Assembly (NCBI GenBank): GCA_947457465.1
Contig: CANGWB010000001.1
Span: 248,001 to 312,000 of the forward strand
DNA: 64,000 bases
Direction: 5' to 3'
DNA from: Chitinophagaceae bacterium
GTDB taxonomy: Bacteria > Bacteroidota > Bacteroidia > Chitinophagales > Chitinophagaceae
In this document: positions 59,385 through 64,000 of the stretch, piece after piece
Layout of the letters: the number at the start of each line of letters is the position of its first letter
How positions within the stretch are numbered: the stretch's first letter is position 1
Notes under the pieces: generated by a model
What the model was told of the DNA's origin: nothing
The model's input: only the letters and a program-made list of their open reading frames with translations
Databases searched by the model: none
Position numbers and translations under genes: made by a program

Positions 59385-59420
59385 GAAAAAACCCAGACGA
59401 TTGCTTTCGCACCGTCTGGG
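59385..59420 (-). terminator. Intrinsic terminator of rho
   Basis: CCCAGACG (59392-59399) and CGTCTGGG (59413-59420), extended by one A-T pair, form the stem with a 13-base loop; T6 follows on the minus strand. It ends the rho transcript. Confidence 0.88.
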
Positions 59421-59444
59421 TCTAATTATTATTTCCGATCCGAA

Positions 59445-60857
59445 TTATCGATTCATAGAAGCTAAAAACTCTTCGTTGCTCTTGGTTCCTTTCATTCGGT
59501 TCTGCAATTCACGCATGGCTTCTTCCGTATTCATGTCGGTCAGGTAAACGCGGAGCAGATTCATGCGCTGCAACGCATCCTTGTCGAGCAATAGATCGTC
59601 GCGACGAGTGGAAGAAGACGTAAGGTCGATGGCCGGATAGATACGCTTATTAGCCAGCTTGCGGTCGAGCTGCAATTCCATGTTACCGGTTCCCTTGAAT
59701 TCCTCGAAGATCACCTCATCCATTTTACTTCCGGTATCAACGAGTGCGGTAGCGATGATGGTGAGCGATCCGCCGTTTTCGATCTTACGAGCGGCACCGA
59801 AGAATTGTTTTGGTTTTTGCATCGCATTCGCTTCCACACCACCTGACAATACTTTACCGGAGGCGGGCGCGACGGTGTTGTGTGCACGCGCGAGACGGGT
59901 GATGGAATCAAGCAGAATCACCACATCATGTCCGCATTCTACCAGGCGTTTTGCTTTTTGCAAGGCCATGGTGGACACTTTCACGTGTTTTTCTGCCGGC
60001 TCATCGAAGGTAGAGGCGATCACTTCGGCACGCACACTGCGCTCCATGTCGGTAACTTCTTCAGGGCGCTCATCGACCAACACGACCATCAGATAACACT
60101 CCGGATGGTTTGCGGCAATGGCATTGGCCACTGCTTTCAGCAACATGGTCTTACCGGTTTTGGGTTGAGCCACGATGAGTCCGCGTTGACCCTTACCGAT
60201 CGGCGTGAACAGGTCCATGATTCGCGTAGAATAATCACTCGGCGTCGTGAATAAATTCAATTTCTCATACGGGAAGAGTGGCGTCAGGTAATCGAAGGGA
60301 ACACGGTCGCGCACTTCTTCCGGCCGCTTACCATTGATCGTTTCGGTTTTTACCAGCGCAAAATATTTTTCTCCTTCCCGCGGAGGGCGAACCATACCGA
60401 CCAGTGTGTCACCGGTTTTGATGGCGAGTTGTTTGATCTGTTGCGGAGCAACATATACATCATCGGGCGAGGAGAGATAATTATAGTCGGAGGAACGAAG
60501 GAATCCATAACCGTCGGGCATCATTTCCAATACTCCTTCTGCTTGTATCAACCCATCGAACTCCACATTGAAATTCGGGTTCTCACGACGCGGTTGGAAT
60601 TGAGGACGGTATCCGCTCTGTTGAGGAGCTGGTTCCTGTTGCTGTGACTGCTGCTGTTCATCGGATTCTTGCAGAATGGCTGAAGCCAGTCGCATTTGAG
60701 CTTCCGCATCTGCCGGAGCAGGTGCTGCTGAAGCTGGAGGGGCACTATTTTCTGCTGAAATTTCATCGGGCGCAGCTTCTGCTTTACGCGGGCGACCACG
60801 TTTTACGGGCGCTTTTTCATCTTTTTTAGCTGGCATTTTCTCTTTTTTGGGATTCAT
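59445..60857 (-). CDS. rho: Transcription termination factor Rho
   Basis: 470 residues. An N-terminal disordered stretch (about 1-95) is rich in Lys, Ala, Pro, Glu and Gln, and includes a basic KRGRPRK AT-hook-like patch. The RNA-binding domain (about 100-165, [19 protein letters not shown]) and the RecA-like motor (Walker [37 protein letters not shown]) are complete. A long N-terminal extension of this kind is common in Bacteroidota Rho. It has a long leader (about 190 bases) that could allow autoregulation. Confidence 0.97.
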   Translation of the reverse strand: MNPKKEKMPAKKDEKAPVKRGRPRKAEAAPDEISAENSAPPASAAPAPADAEAQMRLASAILQESDEQQQSQQQEPAPQQSGYRPQFQPRRENPNFNVEFDGLIQAEGVLEMMPDGYGFLRSSDYNYLSSPDDVYVAPQQIKQLAIKTGDTLVGMVRPPREGEKYFALVKTETINGKRPEEVRDRVPFDYLTPLFPYEKLNLFTTPSDYSTRIMDLFTPIGKGQRGLIVAQPKTGKTMLLKAVANAIAANHPECYLMVVLVDERPEEVTDMERSVRAEVIASTFDEPAEKHVKVSTMALQKAKRLVECGHDVVILLDSITRLARAHNTVAPASGKVLSGGVEANAMQKPKQFFGAARKIENGGSLTIIATALVDTGSKMDEVIFEEFKGTGNMELQLDRKLANKRIYPAIDLTSSSTRRDDLLLDKDALQRMNLLRVYLTDMNTEEAMRELQNRMKGTKSNEEFLASMNR

Positions 60858-61046
60858 ATCGTCGCTTTCTGATATTATTTAAGGCTGATTGGATGATCGG
60901 ATCGATCAATTCCGGGGTATTTCCGCCGTTACTGGTGAGAGATCATAATGAATAAAGGGAGGGGGTTCAACAAAATTTCCGAGACCCGACTTAAGAATTG
61001 AAAAAGATTGGTGAGTGGAGGAAAGCGAGAAGATTGATTGCTTTCC
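60858..61046 (-). other. Predicted 5' leader of rho
   Basis: A gene-free stretch between the rho start and its predicted promoter at 61052-61059. It contains C-poor, mixed sequence with no strong hairpin that I could see. Rho genes of several bacteria are autoregulated through their leaders, which could explain the length. The remainder of the gap up to 61110 holds nothing identifiable. Confidence 0.4.
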
Positions 61047-61051
61047 GATAG

Positions 61052-61059
61052 CAAATATA
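61052..61059 (-). promoter_or_regulatory. -7 element, probably of rho
   Basis: Minus-strand TATATTTG, a perfect -7 element, is 194 bases before the rho ATG; no perfect -7 match was noticed closer to the gene. Confidence 0.45.
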
Positions 61060-61110
61060 GGGCAAGGCCCATAATATTCACCTGCTACCGGTGGGTATCA
61101 GGTAAACGCC

Positions 61111-61135
61111 AAAAAAAGTCCCGCCGAAGCGGGAC
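61111..61135 (-). terminator. Intrinsic terminator of choice-of-anchor I gene
   Basis: GTCCCGC (61118-61124) and GCGGGAC (61129-61135) form a 7-base stem with a CGAA tetraloop; T7 follows on the minus strand (61117-61111). Confidence 0.93.
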
Positions 61136-61176
61136 TGAACAAAATGCGTATCTATTTGAAATTCAAATCAAAAACA

Positions 61177-62676
61177 TCATTTAGTGCTGAAAACCTTGAT
61201 CACCCCATCATTTTCGCTGCTTACTACGAGTAAGCTACGACCCATTTTATTATCCTCGGGTTTGATGAAGAGTAGTCCCTCTGGTGCATCACCGCTGGCC
61301 AACAGTTTGATATAGCTGGGTTTGGTGGGGTCGGTCACGTCATAAACCGCTACGGCGTCAGCTCGTTCCAGTCCAACAAAGAGGATTTTTTTCTTGCCGA
61401 CGGTACCCAGCACTACAGCTTCGGGCTCTGATCCTTTGTCGTCGCTGCGGGCATCGTCGTAGGTGAACCAGAGATTACATTTTTGATCGAGTTCGTTTTT
61501 ACTGTCGAAAATCTGGTTTCCGGTGGTGCCGCTCCATACACTGAAGGAGCGGGAGTTCAGTGAATACAGGGCGTCGAAGTCACCATCGAAATCCGTATCG
61601 CCCAATGTTGTTGTTACATTGAGGCGTCCGATTTGTGCATCTGTTTTTAATGTGCTGGCGTTCGGAAAGGCAACCGGGTCTAATGGAAGCGCATTAACAC
61701 GTCTTACTTCTGAGTAGGCGGAGTATTCACGGGCATCACCTTCATTCGCGGTAAACAGATAGGTTTCACCTTCATATTGCATAGAGGCGATGGCGTCTGG
61801 AAGATAGAGTCCGCGTACCGGCCAGCTATTGAAGGCAATCTGATTGTCTCGATCGCTGAAGTCCGCTTCGAAGCCGGGTTTGCTGTAGTCCATGTAACCC
61901 AGTGGCAGGATCGACTCGATGGTCTTTGTAGCGATATTCAGTTTGGCGATCGCATTGTTTTCTTGAAGGGTGATGTAAGCTGTTTTAGAGTCATCGGATA
62001 CAGTGATGTATTCGGGCTCGATATCTTTTTCAAAATCACCATTTGGTCCGAACACCCGCATCCCTTTCGCTACTAAGGCTGCCCGCTGCGTGATGAAGGA
62101 TTTGAAACCTAGCGTGGTAACCTGAAATCCATTTCGAACATCAATCATAGAGATGGTACCGGGCGGGTCGATCTGGTAGTCGTTAGAGGGCTCACCTTCG
62201 TCAGCCGTCAGGATCCAATTTCCGTCAGGCGAAAAACAAACATGATCAGGAAGCGCACCCACGGTTACTGTTTTGATCTCAACCAATTTGCGGGTATCGA
62301 AGATTGCGACTTTACCAGGGTTTTGTTTGACGGCAGCTTCGATGGCGATCGCGAGGCGACCATTGGAAACAGCTACACTATTTGCAAATCCGCCGAATCC
62401 TGAAATAGGAATAGAGCTGATCAGTGTGGGATTAGCCGGATTGGAAAGATCGATCACGTCGATCTTATTCACTGTTCCATTATTAACAGCAAACAAGCGC
62501 TGTGAGATCGGGTCATAGGCAGAGATCTCTGCGGCACCCACATCACCTATGTCGATGGTTCCAATCTCCACAAAGCTGGAGGCTTGTTCGGTGCTGGCGG
62601 GCGACAAATCGGTTTTCTGACAACCAATCAGTACCACACCGCAAGCCAAAAGGACCAAAAGAAACTGGTTTTTCAT
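61177..62676 (-). CDS. Choice-of-anchor I family lipoprotein
   Basis: 499 residues with a lipoprotein signal (LIGC, Cys about 19). The mature part is a WD40/YVTN-like beta-propeller: ISAYDPISQRLFAVN, GALPDHVCFSPDGNWILTADEGEPSNDY (region), EYITVSDDSKTAYITLQENNAIA, YLFTANEGDAREY, and the final GDAPEGLLFI. These match the choice-of-anchor I domain related to mesenchyme-specific surface glycoproteins. Members can be phosphatase-like or purely structural; no function is proven. It is divergent from asnS. Confidence 0.88.
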   Translation of the reverse strand: MKNQFLLVLLACGVVLIGCQKTDLSPASTEQASSFVEIGTIDIGDVGAAEISAYDPISQRLFAVNNGTVNKIDVIDLSNPANPTLISSIPISGFGGFANSVAVSNGRLAIAIEAAVKQNPGKVAIFDTRKLVEIKTVTVGALPDHVCFSPDGNWILTADEGEPSNDYQIDPPGTISMIDVRNGFQVTTLGFKSFITQRAALVAKGMRVFGPNGDFEKDIEPEYITVSDDSKTAYITLQENNAIAKLNIATKTIESILPLGYMDYSKPGFEADFSDRDNQIAFNSWPVRGLYLPDAIASMQYEGETYLFTANEGDAREYSAYSEVRRVNALPLDPVAFPNASTLKTDAQIGRLNVTTTLGDTDFDGDFDALYSLNSRSFSVWSGTTGNQIFDSKNELDQKCNLWFTYDDARSDDKGSEPEAVVLGTVGKKKILFVGLERADAVAVYDVTDPTKPSYIKLLASGDAPEGLLFIKPEDNKMGRSLLVVSSENDGVIKVFSTK

Positions 62677-62803
62677 CCTAAAAAATTTTGGGCAAGATTA
62701 TCGATCGCACCTTACCGTAATATGAACGGATGGTTACCAAAATGTTACCCGATTGCGAACCGGATTTCACAACCCGCCCACCTTCAGTATCTTTACCACC
62801 GTT

Positions 62804-64000
62804 ATGTTCAACCAACGCATTAAAGTCAGCGACCTGCTGAAACTCGAGCCGAACGGACAGTCCGTCACCGTGATGGGCTGGGTACGAACCTTCCGAAACA
62901 ACCAGTTCATTGCCCTCAATGACGGAAGCACCAATACCAATATTCAGGTGGTGGTGGAGCTCGGCAAATTCGACGACGCATTATTAAAGCGCATCACCAC
63001 ATCTGCGTCTCTTAAAGTGACGGGTGTGATCGAACCTTCGTTGGGTAAGGGACAGAAAATGGATCTCAAGGCAACTGCTATCGAAATACTTGGCGACAGC
63101 GATGCTGAAAAATATCCGCTGCAACCCAAAAAACACAGCCTGGAATTTTTACGCGAAAAAGCACACCTGCGTTTTCGCACCAACACCTTCGGGGCCGTTT
63201 TCCGTGTTCGTCATGCACTCGCCTTCGCGGTGCATAAATTTTTCAACGAGAAAGGCTTCGTGTATATGCATACACCGATCATCACAGCCAGTGATGCGGA
63301 AGGAGCCGGTGAAATGTTTCGGGTAACGACGTTACCGATGGACGGAACCGCGCCGAAAAACGAAGACGGATCCATCAACTACAAAGAAGATTTCTTCGGT
63401 CGCTCTACGAACTTAACCGTAAGCGGACAACTCGAAGGAGAACTGGGTGCTACTGCTTTCGGAGAGATTTATACGTTCGGTCCCACCTTCCGCGCCGAGA
63501 ACAGCAACACCGCTCGTCACCTCGCGGAATTCTGGATGATCGAACCGGAGATGGCTTTCTGTGATCTGGAAGACAACATGAATCTCGCGGAAGAGTTCAT
63601 CCAATACATCATTCGCTACGCGATGGAAAACAATCGCGAGGACCTGGAGTTTCTGGCAACCCGACTGGCGGATGAAGAAAAACAATTGCCGCAGGATAAA
63701 CGAAGCGAACTCGGACTCATCGAGAAGTTGGAATTCGTGTTGAACAATCAATTCGAACGGATCACATACACCGAGGCTATTGATATTTTGCGCGAGAGCA
63801 ATCACAACAAGAAAAAGAAATTTCAATACGAGATCACGGGTTGGGGCATGGATCTGCAAAGTGAACACGAACGCTATCTGGTCGAAAAGCATTTTAAGAA
63901 ACCCGTTATTCTTTCTAATTATCCCGCTGCAATCAAAGCGTTTTACATGCGGCAGAACGAGGACGGAAAGACTGTGGCTGCCATGGACATACTGGCACCG
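62804..64000 (+). CDS. asnS: Asparaginyl-tRNA synthetase (3' end outside window)
   Basis: 399 codons are visible and the frame is open at the window end. Class IIb synthetase: the N-terminal OB-fold ([27 protein letters not shown]) is followed by class II motif 1 with [27 protein letters not shown] (region) and motif 2 ([26 protein letters not shown], in pieces). The internal insertion typical of bacterial AsnRS is present. ATG 62804 is 8 bases after a TATCTTTA -7-like element. Charging tRNA-Asn directly implies the transamidation route is not required for Asn. Confidence 0.95.
   Translation, partial: MFNQRIKVSDLLKLEPNGQSVTVMGWVRTFRNNQFIALNDGSTNTNIQVVVELGKFDDALLKRITTSASLKVTGVIEPSLGKGQKMDLKATAIEILGDSDAEKYPLQPKKHSLEFLREKAHLRFRTNTFGAVFRVRHALAFAVHKFFNEKGFVYMHTPIITASDAEGAGEMFRVTTLPMDGTAPKNEDGSINYKEDFFGRSTNLTVSGQLEGELGATAFGEIYTFGPTFRAENSNTARHLAEFWMIEPEMAFCDLEDNMNLAEEFIQYIIRYAMENNREDLEFLATRLADEEKQLPQDKRSELGLIEKLEFVLNNQFERITYTEAIDILRESNHNKKKKFQYEITGWGMDLQSEHERYLVEKHFKKPVILSNYPAAIKAFYMRQNEDGKTVAAMDILAP

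Noticed and set aside
59975-59995. TTTCACGTG half-site inside rho as a third parS
   Set aside because: Only one half matches; the other half (TTTTT) has no similarity, and it is explained by conserved coding sequence.

Overview
The window is chromosomal DNA from a Bacteroidota bacterium, most likely a member of the Chitinophagia (Chitinophagaceae-like). Three things point there. Lineage-restricted families are present (DUF5606, DUF2480, IPExxxVDY, DUF5723, choice-of-anchor I, and a GH3-superfamily enzyme). Many genes have promoters of the Bacteroidota type (-7 element TAnnTTTG, sometimes with a TTG or TTTG about 20 bases upstream). There are many signal-peptide and lipoprotein genes and no Shine-Dalgarno bias. 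Genes are tightly packed, with repeated 4-base ATGA or GTGA start/stop overlaps. No rRNA, tRNA, intact transposon, prophage or CRISPR array was seen.

Layout. 0-10.5 kb: 3' end of polA, an M3 oligoendopeptidase, a SCO1-Fur operon divergent from a MerC-like gene, a GH25 lysozyme, a PcrA/UvrD helicase and a large helical protein of unknown function. 10.5-16 kb: a compact promoter-to-terminator unit that may be a small RNA, a one-domain asparaginase, an OmpA-like lipoprotein, cmoA plus an isoprenylcysteine-methyltransferase-like gene, an Nfu-type Fe-S scaffold, a DUF3050 protein and a beta-barrel protein. 16-28 kb: pnuC, a NadR-like kinase and a GT39 enzyme; a GT2 fusion, GH3 enzyme and mtgA operon; IMPase, thiL and an S41 peptidase; a nitrilase; a histidine-kinase remnant; recX. 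28-33 kb: dnaN, DUF2007, a fatty-acid-hydroxylase family gene, then kdsB, a KdnB-like alcohol dehydrogenase and corA. 33-40 kb, all on the minus strand: DUF2480, a LolA-fold protein, a 1024-residue BNR-repeat protein, a membrane-anchored XRE regulator and a PpiD-like foldase.

40.35-48 kb is the most unusual part. An AT-rich 0.5 kb intergenic stretch carries a cluster of DnaA-box-like 9-mers. It is followed by two decayed surface-protein genes (DUF5723 and DUF4397) and a GT39 gene in AT-rich DNA, then a zinc-ribbon gene, ssb and mnmG. Immediately upstream of mnmG are two parS-like palindromes 101 bases apart, one matching 15 of 16 consensus positions. Together these suggest an origin-proximal segment and possibly oriC itself, although dnaA, parA and parB are not in the window and my rough reading of G versus C on the plus strand does not show a clean origin-type switch.

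48-64 kb: ybeY, feoA-nadD, chrA, an M20 amidohydrolase with a class-A beta-lactamase-like protein, feoB (opposite in orientation to feoA), an M28 peptidase with IPExxxVDY and pterin dehydratase genes, selD with selU (mnmH), rho with a long leader, a choice-of-anchor I lipoprotein, and the 5' part of asnS.

A recurring theme is the -7 promoter element lying only 2-8 bases before the start codon, including non-ATG starts (GTG for feoA and the MerC-like gene, TTG for feoB). This implies leaderless or nearly leaderless mRNAs and helps decide several starts.
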